A DNA stretch of 64,000 bases from Dactylonectria macrodidyma (taxonomy: Eukaryota; Ascomycota; Sordariomycetes; Hypocreales; Nectriaceae). Location of the stretch: NCBI GenBank assembly GCA_020744425.1, contig JAGMUV010000005.1, positions 2,418,001-2,482,000 on the forward strand, read 5' to 3'. Positions 1 through 12,072 of this stretch are shown here, one piece after another; the stretch's first letter is position 1, and each line of letters opens with the position of its first letter. The notes below the pieces were generated by a model. It made no database searches and was not told the DNA's origin. It saw nothing but the letters and a program-made list of their open reading frames with translations. The position numbers and the translations under genes were made by a program.

Positions 1-1
1 G

Positions 2-172
2 AGCCGCAAGTTGTGGCGTCGATGGGGTTTAGATTCATTTATAATTACCACGCTTGTGGTCTATTATGTTGTTGGAATTGTTTTCTACATCCTTCGATGG
101 AAGGCTTTGGCAAAAGATTTTGACTTGTCCTATCCCCTCGTGGCATTTTTCAGCTCGGTGCCAACAGTGTAG
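2..172 (+). CDS. 3' end of a membrane-protein gene (partial)
   Basis: The frame is open from the left edge to a TAG at 170-172, so only the last 56 residues are visible. They contain one strongly hydrophobic stretch of about 19 residues (FIITTLVVYYVVGIVFYIL), flanked upstream by basic residues (SRKLWRRW) and downstream by RWK. This is a typical C-terminal transmembrane helix with a short tail. Function cannot be assigned from this fragment. Many fungal CorA-like or ankyrin proteins end this way, and a similar C-terminal helix occurs in the decayed gene near 35.7 kb, but that link is only a guess. The fragment is too short to exclude a chance open frame. Confidence 0.4.
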   Translation, partial: SRKLWRRWGLDSFIITTLVVYYVVGIVFYILRWKALAKDFDLSYPLVAFFSSVPTV

Positions 173-382
173 GATTTTCCCTTCTTTCTTTTTCTTTGCT
201 ACCTGCTATGTATAGTATGATGTTTCTGTATTAGTTGACTGTGCTTTAACTTAGTTAATGGATGGTTTTTGATCTTACTGTATTTAGTCGTTTAAAGATG
301 TCATTTAAAGAGGGACAGTGCTAAGATTTTGAAAGCTCAAGAGCAATGGCGTCATAGGGTCTTAGACTTCTCTTAAAGCTGA

Positions 383-2850
383 CTACATATTTGGAGGATA
401 TAGGAGACAGTCTACGTCAATCTGCTCCGCCAATTCTAGAAGTTCTCGCGGGGAAAGCCCAGCCATTGCATTTGCGGCGAAGTGATCCCATCCAGTCTCA
501 TCAATAATCATATGTTCCTCATGCTCCTGCTGCTCAGGTATCTGGTGATGCCCTTTGTCTTCCACGTGGGGAATTTCTGGCAAGTCAGGTTGGTCACTGA
601 CTGGAGTGAAAGCAGACAGCTTCTGCTCAAGTTGGCTAAGTTCCACCTTCCGGAGAGGTGCGACTAAACTACCCTTCGATATCATTGTATCGAGGATATA
701 GTCGATGTCATCACGCCAAATTTCGTCATGGAGGAGATAAGGACAGATGACTGTAATCAAATGAAGTAGAAAGGCAGACGAAGAAGCATATTCGACTTGA
801 AACGGAAGGAATGATTCTAGAAGTAACTGTTAGTAAGTATGAAGTGGCTCAACGGGCTGTGGGAACCTGCCTAGTAAATCTTCATCCGCTAGCGCTCGAA
901 GGGTGCTTAGGATGGTTTGAGCCGAGTCAACACATGACTGTATAAGCGATGCGATAGGGAGAGAAAGATTGATCCCGCGCGAAACTTGCGTTGTGGCTTG
1001 TTCAATATGCATATGAAGAGCACACATGATTTGCGGCCTGGTCGTCAGAACTACACACTGAGTCGAGGTTAGAGTTTCGTAGTCATGGGAACGAGTCACG
1101 TTCACTCACATGGTGGTAGCCCAAGATTAGGCGTGTTGCAGTTTGTGACGCTTTGCTGATAGAGTCTTGAAAGTAGGTGCTAATAAGAGCATTGAGATCT
1201 CGAGACAGCTCTGCTAGATTTCTTAAAATCGACTGGGTGTCTGTGAGGAGAGTGCCATCAAAATTCTTCCCGACACCGTAGACAGCTAAAGATGTGATGA
1301 GCAACGTTTTCCGTAATTCGGGTGGCAAAACTCACTGGTCAATATTCGAGTTGTCAATCGGGACAAACGGACCTGAAGCGTCATTGTTAATGCGTCAAGG
1401 GAGTTGTCCATCTGGGATGGGAGCTTTGTGGTGATATCTTCGTCTCGAATTGAGCTTGTTGCACCGATGAGAGCCGCCCAATCCAAGTCCAGCATGTAGA
1501 CAATCCAAAATACAATGTGACACCGTTTAGAGTGCTCTAAACCAACTACATCCTCCCGCATATGCCGGTGCATTCCTGCAAGAACGCATATACGCAGAGC
1601 CTGACCAATCTATGCGAATGGCGGCGATCGCCGTGATCAGCATGCATACTGGAATAGGAATTCCGATTACACTTACATGTTGGAAAGCAGGAACCCTCAT
1701 ATCGACCGACTGGAAATAAATGGCCGCCAAAGTGAGCGCCTGGGCCGCAACAACTGGATCGTTGTCAATTTCTGCCAGATCCGGGAGCAATGACATGGCC
1801 CGAGAAGCATAATTGTAACCAGGCGGTTTATCGTTCTTTTTCCCGTTGCCTAGAAAGGCCTTCCCAAAAGCCAGCATGAGCAGGAACTGGGAGTACCAGT
1901 GCCTGCATCTCTTGGCCTTGGTAGGCGCATCTGCATACAGCTCCTTCATGTTGCGGAGGAATCGTTGCTCGTCGATAATCTTGGCCAGGGGACCGAGATA
2001 AAACGTGGCGGTCTTGACCAAAAAGAGAGCATAATCTGAAGGAGGCAAATTAGAAACATCAGGCGTTTCATCGGGGCCTAATGGTCGTCTTTGCATCTTA
2101 AAGGCAACACCATCAAGATGCCACGGAGCAGGTTCGCAATCGGCGTTGGGAAGATGCTTCCCGATAAGGGAGAGAACGCGGCGGCAGAATGCCCAGGACG
2201 AACAGGGACCCATGTACCCTAAGTATCGGTAATCAATGTCTGACATTAACCGGGGGACGACTAAACACTTACAGTATCTCCCGTTTGCTTGCGCAAATGT
2301 GTAGTCAGTGTCTACAAGAGGATTCTGCTGAAAGGCTGGCTCCACTCTGTCAAGAGATGGGTCAACGGCGCTTCCAGGACGAACATGTTCGGGTTCGTTC
2401 TCCTGAGATGTTCTAGGAGTCAAAGCTGGCGTGGATTAGTACAAAGGGTCTTGACTTGGCTGGACTGTCTTACCAGAGTCAACCATCTCGCCTTGGCCGG
2501 ATATCATCGAGCCCTCGCAAACATCGGCCACCGGAGCCCCGGCATCCGGCTTGCTAGAATGAAGATGCCGTCTTGGCCAAGTCTCACTCTCCAAGAGCGC
2601 ATTCGAGGAATTGCCTTCTTGTTGGCTTTCCAGTGCCCGAAGATAACTGGTAGTGGAGACGTGGGTCAGACTCATCCGGAAGCGGGGTGAAAGAATGACA
2701 AGAGAAGACATAGCACTCACCTCTCTGGGACCGACACCCGCTTGTCCGTAGCGGGAAATGCACATAGTACATGCTTTCTATCGCATCTTGCGCAAGGTTG
2801 AGAGCCTGAGCACTTGACCTTCATGGACCGACATCGATTGCAACTGTGGC
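383..2850 (-). CDS. Zn(II)2Cys6 fungal transcription factor (multi-exon)
   Basis: A likely nuclear regulator. Reverse-strand bases 2762-2850 encode a zinc binuclear cluster with exact spacing C-x2-C-x6-C-x5-C-x2-C-x6-C (starts CNRC, then RSMKVK between Cys 2 and 3). A GTGAGT intron follows at about 2665-2720, then a linker exon ending at a GTAAGA donor, then the large exon of about 1527-2410, which carries the usual helical fungal-TF middle region (WYSQFLLMLAFGKAFLG). Smaller exons run down to the stop at 383, and the tail is acidic and His/Gln-rich. The 3' splice site just before the cluster (CCACAG) implies one more short upstream exon. An ATG at 2925 is a candidate, but its frame did not join cleanly, so the start is unresolved. 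It lies 2.4 kb from the proline genes and could be their regulator, but nothing in the sequence proves it. Confidence 0.75.
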
Positions 2851-3515
2851 AGAGAGTGTCAGGACTGCAGAAACGCCACCAAAGTGGAGACGATGATAGC
2901 AGGAAATACGCACGCCTTTGGACATTTCTTGGCTACTCTGGAACGTGTGGTATTCGGCATGTCGGCGCAGCGTATAGGTGATTAGATGGGTAGTGGTCTT
3001 AGTACGTATCATCGGACAGTCTGCAGACAAGGTCGGGGGATGGTTCCGACTATAAGTAACATTCGGCCATGGAGATTGATAACGCTTATCTGCGGCCTGA
3101 TTTGTCACCCGGGTGCCGATGCCGACATCCACCAGTTCAGTGGTATCTAGTATGATACAAACACTCGCCGAACGAAATTCCCACTATCATCCGAGACAAG
3201 CTACCAGACTTGACGTATAATCGATTCATATATGCAGCACAAGCTTGTTTGTCGTCGATTGCGAACGTACCCTCAAAAGTACGTGAAAATCATCTCACTC
3301 ATCACTGCGCTTTGTCCTACCTGATGGTGCCGTCCCGCCTCCAGTTGATGAGGGCCATTAGAACTGGCGTGTCTGGTTCACTATTTTCTCTTAGGTATGG
3401 GCATGCGTAGTATTATAGGATTACATGAGTACTGACAATTTTCACACGTAGGCAAGAGAATGCGCTCTGTGGACGCACATTCGTTACACCAGGAACACTC
3501 CCCTCTTCTCTGAGA
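2851..3515. promoter_or_regulatory. Intergenic region between divergent TF and flavin-reductase genes
   Basis: About 660 bp between two divergently transcribed genes. It must hold both promoters and probably the first small exon of the regulator. No recognisable operator, repeat or RNA gene is seen. Short open frames here lack homology signals. Confidence 0.4.
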
Positions 3516-4433
3516 ATGAATTCTTCGGAATCAGCAGCGGCAGCTGTCGCTCCGTCAAACGCGGCGACCGGATACTCAATTGTGCAGCGGTTCGATCATT
3601 TTAATGAGGTTTCCTCTCAGCGACCCGATTTCGACCACTCCGACTCTCCAATTGAGGTGACCAAATCGCCCGACTCAACCTGGTCCTTCGGTGATGGTGT
3701 TCGGAACAACTCACCAACAACTACAGAGTCGACCGAAAAGGTTCACAGGGAAATCGATCCGTACTCTACAGATCGGTCTGTGGTTCAGAATTACAAGCTT
3801 TTAGTTTCGGGAATTGCCCCTCGCCCAGTTGGATTCATCAGTACGGTCTCCGCCGACGGCAAGACCAAGAACCTCGCGCCTTTCAGCTACTTCCAACTCG
3901 TTGACCATGACCCGCCGATGTTCATCGTCAGTTTCTCATCAAGGCTCGGCTCTGTCAAGGACACTTATCAAAACTTGAAAGACACTGGCGAATGTGTCAT
4001 CAATACTGTTTCGGAGAATATGATCGAGGCTGTTAGCGCATCCTCAATCGATGCACCCTACGGGCTCTCTGAGTGGAATGTCACTGGTCTTCACGAGGCA
4101 CCTACCACAACCGTGAAGCCGTCACGTGTTAAAGAGTCTGTTTTTTCCATTGAGGGCCAAGCTGTCGATATCAAGGAGTTTGCTCCCCATGCGGCCGGTA
4201 TGAGCAGTGCGGCTATAGTCCTGATTAAGGCAACACGGTTCTGGGTTCAAGAGGATGCGGCCAACCATGACTTTAGCCACATCCAGCTAGAAAAGTTGCG
4301 GCCCATCGCGCAATTAGGTGGTATGTCTTATGGTCGTATCACTTCGACATTTGAGTTGCCGCGGATGCGGTGGGTAGATGAGCAACCCAAAAGCGAGCTG
4401 CTTACGACGTTGGAAAGGGAGTCAGACGAATGA
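3516..4433 (+). CDS. Flavin reductase-like, FMN-binding split-barrel protein
   Basis: A single-exon gene of 305 residues. The first 90 or so residues are low in conserved features (Ser/Asp/Thr-rich, with a typical 'ITKSP..W..GDG' lead-in of this fungal family). From about residue 92 the flavin reductase/DIM6-NTAB split-barrel fold begins: YKLLVSGIAPRPVGFISTVS, then NLAPFSYFQLVDHDPPMF and the GECVIN segment. These regions bind FMN in the family. Members are cytosolic flavoproteins that reduce flavin or act as oxygenase partners; the substrate is unknown. The ATG at 3516 is the first in frame. The gene stands alone, convergent with proline dehydrogenase and divergent from the Zn2Cys6 gene. The family call is confident, the biochemical role is not. 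Confidence 0.88.
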   Translation: MNSSESAAAAVAPSNAATGYSIVQRFDHFNEVSSQRPDFDHSDSPIEVTKSPDSTWSFGDGVRNNSPTTTESTEKVHREIDPYSTDRSVVQNYKLLVSGIAPRPVGFISTVSADGKTKNLAPFSYFQLVDHDPPMFIVSFSSRLGSVKDTYQNLKDTGECVINTVSENMIEAVSASSIDAPYGLSEWNVTGLHEAPTTTVKPSRVKESVFSIEGQAVDIKEFAPHAAGMSSAAIVLIKATRFWVQEDAANHDFSHIQLEKLRPIAQLGGMSYGRITSTFELPRMRWVDEQPKSELLTTLERESDE

Positions 4434-5282
4434 TGCTGTTCATTCTTGCCTCTGGGATTTTTTTGAATTAAATAAATAGACTTCTGATCATTACATGAGA
4501 GTTATCATCTTAATGTAACGCCACTTGAATCGTAACTGAGTACTGCACACGTTCCCACCATGCGATGTGCGTCTTGGGACCCTCTACCTCAGGGATGATC
4601 TCAATATTTTCTCAATCACAACGAACAGACATGCGTATGCAGCCACAAGACGCTGAGCGATGATGTTTGGGGGGGGATCTCATCGATTTCTTTCACTCAA
4701 CGATCTTGCAGAGTTCAGGCTTGAATTTCTAGGCCTCACCGTCATTAACTATTCAGCTACATGAGCCAGGGAGTGGCCTCACCTCTTGAGAACAGATGTT
4801 ACCCATCTTTAGATTATTAGGCGGAAGACGATAGTCCTCCCACACTCGCCCTGATGTAACCACAGCAACCCATTCAGGCCCATGGGGAGCTGCCCACGTT
4901 CAACTCGGCAATCAGAGTCGTAGCTGTATGGCCTGCTTGATCGCATTGCTATCCTAGATGGGTTGGAAGAACACCTCCAAATGGCTGATGTGTGCGCGTG
5001 TAATGCCATTTCAGAGATGCAAAGGAGAGTGAATCACATATAAGAAGGTTGTTGCCAAAACCCCAGGCTTACCAAACCCCATGACATAATTGATGGCAGA
5101 TGTAGAGCCAACGACGGCAAATGCAAATGAACTTTGGCAGGCGCAACGTGTGGATTTTCGGTTATTGTGCCTACGTCTTCGCCTCAACTAAAAAAGAATA
5201 CCAACCGCAGCTTACTACTGGCATCACCTCCATCACCTCGGTAAGCTACAATGCGTCTCTAATCAAAAGCATTTTACTGGAT
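4434..5282. other. Intergenic, no gene seen
   Basis: 849 bp between two convergent genes. AT-rich trailer sequence follows the flavin-reductase stop. The rest shows only short unsupported frames and no repeat or RNA gene. Confidence 0.5.
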
Positions 5283-6714
5283 CTATCCAAAAACTCGCCG
5301 ACGAAGCTCCTGCCTCATCGCTTCCGCCATATGCTGAGTTCTCTCCACCGCCCCACGATTCTCTACTGCCCTGCGATAAAGGTAGCCCATGCATTCCCCA
5401 ACCGAGCCCCAGGGGATACACTTCAGTATCCGAGGTGACTTATCCCCGATCTTGGGATCAGCGACAGACTTTTCATAGTCTTGGAGAAGCTTGCAGCTCA
5501 ACTCATCTGCCATGCCTAAGATCTGACCGCACTCGAGAAATGTCAAAGAAAGACCCGCTCTCACTCTTTGCTTGTGAGTTTCGAGGCCCTTCTCCGCGCT
5601 TGCAGCATTGTGAGTCGCCAGAAACAGGGCAGCGTCGGGAAACTTCATATCCTTTGCTGCCTCTGGCATTCGCCGAGAGATAAACATGTCGACAATGTCA
5701 TTGTAAGAACGGTCTGTGTCTTCCTTCGTGTCGTGGATCAGAGACCGGATTTCGTTCTCGATGTAAGCACCTCGGACGAGCTTGACAGCTACAGTCCAAC
5801 CTTCCTGGGCAGCCAGCGTGATATGTCGCTCAGTATTAGCTCTAGCTCCCTTGAGGTAGCCTTGGATGGTGTTGTACATCAAAGCTTGTCCGTTGCGGTT
5901 ATGCTTTCGCATCAACACGATAGCCCACTCGTCGAGAACGGGTTGCAGAGCCTGCTGCTCAGCGTCCAGCCAAACTCGGCATCCCCTCTTTCTTGCCTTA
6001 TCGCAGATCTCATCTAGAGCTGTTTCGAGATACTCAGGCATTGGTTGGCCGTCTTGCATCGCATCTAAAGAGATCGGGCCAGCGCCAGTCAATCTGTAAT
6101 CAGGTTAGTTGAGCTTGTCGGCGGGGAAACTAGAGGACTCACTTCAACGCGATGAAATCCCCGTCGTTGAGCATTTCCAAAGTCTCTAAGTTTCCATTCT
6201 TCCATTCATCAACGACTTCGTAGTGTTTTGGCCCATAGGTGACATCTTGTGACTGGGCGTGGTCAAGTGCTTCCACTGGATCGAGGACGACCTCTTTGGC
6301 ATAGCCTAGAATAACACCATGATACCCCAACTTCCTGACCTCATCCACAGCCTTTGAGACTTCTCTTGAATTGGTTCCAGCGCAGAAATGGTTGTAAACT
6401 ACCCACCTAAGCACTCGATTCAGGACAGGGTTTTTGTCTGCGTTCAGGAGGGTGGAGTTTGAGTTGGTGAGAAGTCCCAGTATGGCTAGAGACGGTCGTA
6501 GTAGCCAACCCTTGGACATGACTGTAGTCAAAACAGCAGAACGCAGAAGCATCTTGAAAGGCAGCTTCGAGAGTGCTGATTGCTCCTCTGCTTCTACCCG
6601 AGTGGGCCTGATAGAGGCATGTGTGAGATACCGTCTCCCATGTTGCAGCCCAAAGACATGCGACAATAGGGGTAGCAGTGGTTTGTGAGCATGCCTTGGA
6701 TTGAAGAGTGACAT
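5283..6714 (-). CDS. prnD: Proline dehydrogenase, mitochondrial (PRODH)
   Basis: Oxidises L-proline to delta-1-pyrroline-5-carboxylate with FAD, on the matrix side of the inner mitochondrial membrane. Two exons, 6143-6714 and 5283-6093, separated by a 49-nt GTGAGT...TTACAG intron (6094-6142), give 460 residues. I chose the ATG at 6714 because it opens a basic, hydroxyl-rich mitochondrial presequence (MSLFNPRHAHKP...GRRYLTH); an in-frame ATG at 6780 would add 22 less likely residues. Signature motifs of the PRODH barrel are VKLVRGAYIENE, ATHNAASAEKG, GQILGMADELS and, near the C-terminus, GYLYRRAVENRG, whose two arginines bind the proline carboxylate in the family. It is transcribed divergently from P5C dehydrogenase, the next enzyme of the pathway. 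The symbol is by analogy with Aspergillus. Confidence 0.95.
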
Positions 6715-7283
6715 TTTGTGACGGAGAAATTTGTATGGTGGTTGTGTCCACCAGCAGTCATGATTAGAGGTGACCAGCAACGATGATATACTTCACCCAT
6801 CTCATCTGCCGAGCCTCATCTGTGCGACCCCTCATCACACAACACCAATACAGTTTCCGAGGATATGCGAGATATGACGGAATGAAACGCCGACACTGTT
6901 ATCATTGCTCGGCTTACACTAAAGTCACTGATCAGGCAAGGTGGCTGCGAGCGGGGAAAGCAGCGAGGTCACACGGACATGTGCATGCAGTGATGACGAT
7001 CTGGGTAACCATCAGATACGGATATGGGCCAATGGTTTGAGCAATTCTAGTGACTTTGTTGATACTTTGGATAGGCTACAATCGGTTCGACGAATGTGGG
7101 AGGCTGCATATGCCGACACAGTCGGAAGCGCGATACCGATTGTCGGATGCTGATCCCGATGCACCGCCAACTGGTTAGCATAAGAGCAACTGGTCGTCTA
7201 CAAAGAGACCAATTACTTCATGGACAGACATTTGATTCATCGCATCTGATTTGATTTTCGAGAACCTTTCAAATTTATCCATC
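6715..7283. promoter_or_regulatory. Shared bidirectional promoter of the proline catabolism pair
   Basis: 569 bp between the start codons of proline dehydrogenase (minus) and P5C dehydrogenase (plus). A CCAAT pentamer is present at 7029-7033. Co-regulation from this region is expected because the two enzymes act in sequence. In Aspergillus proline genes are controlled by a Zn2Cys6 activator, but I could not identify a convincing paired CGG/CCG operator here. Confidence 0.5.
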
Positions 7284-9113
7284 ATGTACAGGTCTCGCTT
7301 TGTTCGACGAGTTCAGTTGGCCGGCTTGCGCACTGTGAGCCGAACTAACAACTCAACCCCAGCTTACGACGATGCCTAAGCATTCGGCCTCCCAAGTTCG
7401 AGAATGAGAAATTTGTGCGAGCTTCTATGTACTTTGCCGGGCGTGTGGCTTGCACTAACTTCTATACTCTAGCTCGAGTATGCAAAAGGCTCGCCCGAGC
7501 GAGCACAGTTGACTGAGACACTGAAGAAACTGAAGAGCACTTTCCCTGTCAAAATCCCGATTTCTATCAGCGGTTCAACAGTAAGTAGTTTAGTTGACTC
7601 AGGTGAGCCCATCTAATTCATCAATAAGGTGAAATCCGAGCACACGCGGAAGCAGGAGAACCCGTCATCCCACAAAGAGATTATTGCGGAGTATGCAATC
7701 GCCACACCCGATCAGGTCAACGCAGCTATCGATGCAGCGCTCAAAGCGAAACCCGCTTGGGAGGCCATGCCTTTTGAGGACCGAGCTGCCATTTTCTTGC
7801 GCGCTTCGGAGTTGATCGCTGGCAAGTATCGCTCCGACATTGTCGCGGCTACGATGCTTGGTCAGGGTAAGAACATCTGGCAAGCCGAGATTGAGGCACC
7901 CACCGAGACCGTAGACTTTTTCAGATTTTATATCCAAGAGGCCTGGTCCTTGTTCGCACAGCAACCAAAGATTCAGCCCACAGGACAATGGAACAAGATG
8001 GAGTACCGGCCCCTAGAGGGCTTTGTCTACTCAATCTCGCCGTTCAACTTTACGGCACTCGGTGCTACGCTTATTGGGCCTGCTGCCCTGTTGGGCAACG
8101 TCGTGATTTGGAAGCCTTCCGACTCAGCCCTTCATGCTAGTTGGCTCCTTTACCAGATTCTGCTCGAGGCAGGTCTTCCGAAGGACGTCATCCAGTTCAT
8201 TCCTGGCGACGCCGAGGAGGTTACCAACACAGTCCTCAAAAGACCCGAGTTTGGCGCCTTATCCTTCATTGGATCCACTCAAGTATTCAAGGGCCTGCAA
8301 AAGAAGATTGGAAACGGCATCGGCGACGGCATCTACAACTCGTATCCTAGAGTCGTCGGCGAGACTGGCGGTAAGAACTGGGGGGTTGTCCATCCGTCTG
8401 CCGACGTAAAGAGCGCTGCTCTACACACTGTTCGGGCCGCTTTTGAATACCAGGGACAAAAGTGTTCTGCTAACTCACGCGTTTACGTTGCCGAATCTGT
8501 GTGGCCTGAGTTCAAGAAACATCTCCAGGAGCAAATTGCCGAGCTCAAAGTCGGAAATGTGGAGAACTACGAAAACTTCATCACGCCCGTGATCCATGAG
8601 AGATCTTTCGACAACCTCAACAAAGTTATTGAGGATGCCAAGACTGACCCAGAGCTGGAACTGGTCGCCGGTGGCAAGGCCTCAAAGGAAGAGGGCTACT
8701 TTGTACACCCAACCGTCTATCGAAGCACAAATCCACGTCACGACATAATGTCTCGAGAGCTCTTTGGGCCGGTTCTAGGAGTTTACGTCTTCCCCGACAG
8801 CAAATGGGAAGAAGCGCTCAAAACCGTTGACACCACTTCTCGATACGCTCTTACCGGCAGCGTTTTTGCTAACGATCCCTACGCCTCACGAATCGCACAA
8901 ACCACGCTGAGACATGCTGCTGGTATGCTGTATCTGAATTCCAAGTGCACCGGTTCCATGGTGGCTCAGCAGCCGTTCGGCGGTAGCCGTGACTCTGGCA
9001 CGAATGATAAGACTGGTACCATGGCACATCTTCAGCGATTCGTTAGTGTCAGGTCAATTAAGGAGGAATTTGTGCCACTGGATAAGGTTCAGTATCCCTC
9101 CAACGAGGTGTAA
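7284..9113 (+). CDS. prnC: Delta-1-pyrroline-5-carboxylate dehydrogenase, mitochondrial
   Basis: Oxidises glutamate semialdehyde/P5C to glutamate with NAD+, completing proline catabolism in the mitochondrial matrix. Proposed exons are 7284-7291, 7363-7414, 7473-7580 and 7629-9113, giving 550 residues in one open frame. The last three are well supported by GTGCGA...CTCTAG and GTAAGT...AATAAG introns and by the conserved lead-in PPKFENEKFLEYAKGSPER. The tiny first exon uses a weak GTCTCG donor, so the N-terminus is the least certain part; an unspliced reading of the same ATG gives a good presequence (MYRSRFVRRVQLAGLRT) but hits a stop. Aldehyde dehydrogenase motifs are intact: SPFNFTALG, the glutamate in VGETGGKN and the catalytic cysteine in YQGQKCSA. 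It sits head-to-head with proline dehydrogenase. Confidence 0.95.
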
Positions 9114-9139
9114 ATACTGATTGCAATATATGACTGGTT

Positions 9140-9515
9140 TTTGTTGACAATACCGGCTTCTTGCCCTCTGCGTTCATGTCCTGGCTCGTGTTTACTAAAT
9201 TGATAATTGCTGATACTTGAGGATACGCTAGATCTGGCCGTATCCTACCCCCTGACTCTCTACCCTCTAAACCTCAAGCTTGGGAGACACCCTAAATTCC
9301 TCGATGACATGCTCAATGCACACTTCAAATGACCCGAACTGATTTAAGAGCGGAAAAAGGCGAAGAAAGTCTCACGAGCTGAGTAATGTGGAGGTGATCA
9401 CTATCATCAAACCCACGTCGCATCGCCATGCGCGAATTCTTGCATTTGCATTAACCTTCGCAGAGATCTCACATTGACAAGGCGGCCAGTAACACTCCCA
9501 TATGAGCAAAGAGAG
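9140..9515. repeat. Diverged dispersed repeat, copy 1
   Basis: This stretch, starting about 26 bp after the P5C dehydrogenase stop, is recognisably similar to 24995-25405 in the same orientation. Shared blocks in the same order include TTCATGTC-TGGCTCG, TCTACCCT, TCAAATGA-CCGAAC, ATCGCCATGCGC, GCAGAGAT-TCAC and CATATGAG. No coding frame or clear terminal inverted repeat is visible. Possibly an old non-autonomous element or duplicated flank. Confidence 0.6.
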
Positions 9516-10439
9516 AAGCCCAATGTCTTTTAAATTAGCTTTCTTAATTTAGTATAAGTAGGCCATCCAATAGACACAGAGAGGTTCAAGGCTCCAAAGA
9601 TAGATAGATTAACCAGAGGATCAGCTGCGGGATTATAGCTACTAAAGAAGTCAATACTAAACTAGCAATTAAGGTTTGCGAGCTACGGAATGCTTCATAA
9701 TCTGAAACTGGATATCCTTAGATATAGATCGCCATGTATGGACACGCTCTAATATATAAACAAGCAAGCGCACGCTTAAGTGACTTAATTAACGAGAACT
9801 CAAACCTCGCTGACCCCTAGCGGCAGAGATTTCCTAAATCATATCCAAGCCATTGCATAGCGACGTACGAAACTGCTTCGAGAAGTTGCGGATCGAGTAG
9901 GCAATTAGTACGAGCAACGATGCCCGGCATGCACTGGACGAGCACAGGAAGGCGGAGGGATCGCTGAGGTAGATTTATGTTTCATCCACGAGCCGAGACG
10001 TCTGCGAGCTTTACCACAACGGCGCTATTGTCCGAGTCTTTGAACGTCCGTAGATCCTCGAGATGTTACATGACCAAGACTCTGCCGGTTTTCCAGCAAA
10101 CGATGGCAGCCCGAGGTCACGGGAATGTAAGATCTGCATCTTTCGAGAAAACATCAAAACGCCGGACAAAGCCACGAAGGCAGGATGGAATACTGAGGAG
10201 AGCATGTGGTCTACTAAATATGACGCAGAGGCCCAGAGGATGAAGGCCGCCTCCCACCCGACTGGACTTTCCTACTCATGTTGTCTGGTACTGTTGTGTT
10301 GTGCAGTGGTTTTTCTTTTCTTTTTCGCATTCTTGGTTGAGACAAGAAATACACCACCACAACCAAGCCGCTCCACTACTCGCCCCCTCTCGCAGGTTTG
10401 GGTATCTGGCTTGCCATCTCAATAACCATTCCCAGATTC
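9516..10439. other. Intergenic, AT-rich, no gene seen
   Basis: Stop-rich sequence in all frames. The only open stretches (for example 10063-10425) lack recognisable domains. Probably decayed sequence between the P5C dehydrogenase trailer and the ankyrin pseudogene. Confidence 0.4.
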
Positions 10440-11740
10440 ATTCTTCAATTTGTTGATTTGAGATCCATGCACTCAGCAGTTTCTGTGTTTCAACTTGGAG
10501 TCGTCCTAATCATGTCTATTGTCCACGCGGGTCTCAGGACACAGCACTTGGACGAGAGCCAAAATCATTTACGTGATCGACCTGATCAAGTCGAGAAGAA
10601 AATTTTGGGGGGAAGTCATACACGGCCTCGCCAAGTGTTTTTAAGAGAGTGGTCTCGGCACTTCCCAAGATGCCTACTCACTCATCATCCCGGCGCTGAG
10701 AAATCAATTCAACGCTAACCACGGAATGCATGCGACCATGTTGGAGCTGGATGAAGTACTGGCACATCCACTTCTCAAGAGACAGAACACTGGCGGATCT
10801 TGTCAATGAAGGGATCACATGGATTCAAGCCGCGATATAGACTGGTCAAGGCCACTTAGGCAAAGTTACTTCGCGAGACATCAACCTTTACCAGAGGGCC
10901 GTCGACCCCGAAAGGTCCCATCAGCTGCAGAGATGCTTAGAGCAGTATGCCAAAACTAACGAGAAAGATCTCTTTGGCTAATCATCCACACAAAAGGAGT
11001 CTTATCTGCCGATGAAACGACCGAACGGCGCTGTCCTATGCGACTTAGCAAGGCTAGGGAGAACTCGCTAGAGCAGCATAAGGGATTGATTCCATTGTGA
11101 ATTCAGGAGACAGCTGGGACCGGGCACCGCTCAGCTACACGGCTGAACACGGGCACGACTCTATCGTAGAGTTACTGATGGAGAGGCAAGCGTTCCCCAA
11201 TGTAGAGGACGTTTCTCTTCTTCGCACACCGATGTCTTACGCCGCTGCTAAAGGTCGTTTGGAAGTGATGGCGGCGCTAGTGACGGACGCCCGCGGGGAT
11301 GTCAACAGCAGGGACATGAACGGGTAGACGCCTTACATTGGGCTGCAATAAATGGGTATGAGGACATGGTTAGGCGGCTCCTCGAACCATATGTGAGAAA
11401 GTACAATGGCAATGAAAACGGCCACATTCCTTTGGCCGCGGCATTGCTGACCAGACAAACAGGCATTGCAGAAATACTCGTGGAAAGCAACGCGGACATG
11501 AGTACTTGAGTTGCCGACGAAGGTGAGGCCTAGGATTGGGCAGCTGAGCAAGGGGAGTGGGAATGCGCCAGCTTTCTAATGACGCACCCAAAACAGGAAG
11601 CCTCGGGCCTAAAGAGATCAGTCGTCGTGACTCTTTCATTGAGCTCATTCCAACACTTGCATTCCAATATAAGTCATTGGATAGAAAGAGGTGTAGCACG
11701 AGGTACCACGGCCAAGGTTTATTCTGAGCTGAACTTGCCT
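10440..11740 (+). pseudogene. Decayed ankyrin-repeat gene
   Basis: The clearest part is 11097-11327, which encodes two ankyrin-like units (APLSYTAEHGHDSIVELLME and TPMSYAAAKGRLEVMAALV). A TAG at about 11325 ends the frame. After a shift of frame the repeat continues with HWAAINGYEDMVRRLLEP and IPLAAALLTRQTGIAEILVE, again ending in TGA, and a further degenerate unit follows to about 11740. Upstream pieces (10467-10560, MHSAVSVFQLGVVLIM...; 10860-10975) look like remnants of the same gene, which in fungi often has a membrane or HeLo-like N-terminus before ankyrin repeats. Several stops and shifts make this a pseudogene. No function is inferred. Confidence 0.65.
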
Positions 11741-12072
11741 TATTAGCTCGAAATGGGAACGGTGCAATGTGCCGCCACCGGTGATGTTGGGCTTATGGGA
11801 AATCTTTGCACTTCAGGAGCAACGACTTCGTGTCGATCATTTTATTTCGACCCGCAATAATAAATGCCCAAAACAGTTAGCTTGTTATTGGATCAACTCC
11901 AAGGAGAAGCAATCACGGAAGACGTCATGAGAGCAGCTGCAAGAGATACCACTTACAGCGAGATAGTGATGAAACTCCTCTTGACTTGTAGCATTTCTAT
12001 GTATGAACTGTACAAGCAACCACATTGACGGCATGTCTTCTAAACAAAGAGTAACCAAAAATAAGTTTGGCT
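11741..12072. other. Intergenic, no gene seen
   Basis: 330 bp between the ankyrin remnant and the 3' end of the D-lactate dehydrogenase gene. Possible further decayed repeat sequence, but nothing that can be supported. Confidence 0.4.

Noticed and set aside
383..2850. Naming the first Zn2Cys6 gene as the proline activator PrnA
   Set aside because: Only proximity supports it; the sequence shows no PrnA-specific feature that I can verify.
7629..9113. Treating the GTG at 7629 as the start of P5C dehydrogenase
   Set aside because: The upstream exons carry the conserved N-terminus in frame with good splice sites, so 7629 is an exon border.
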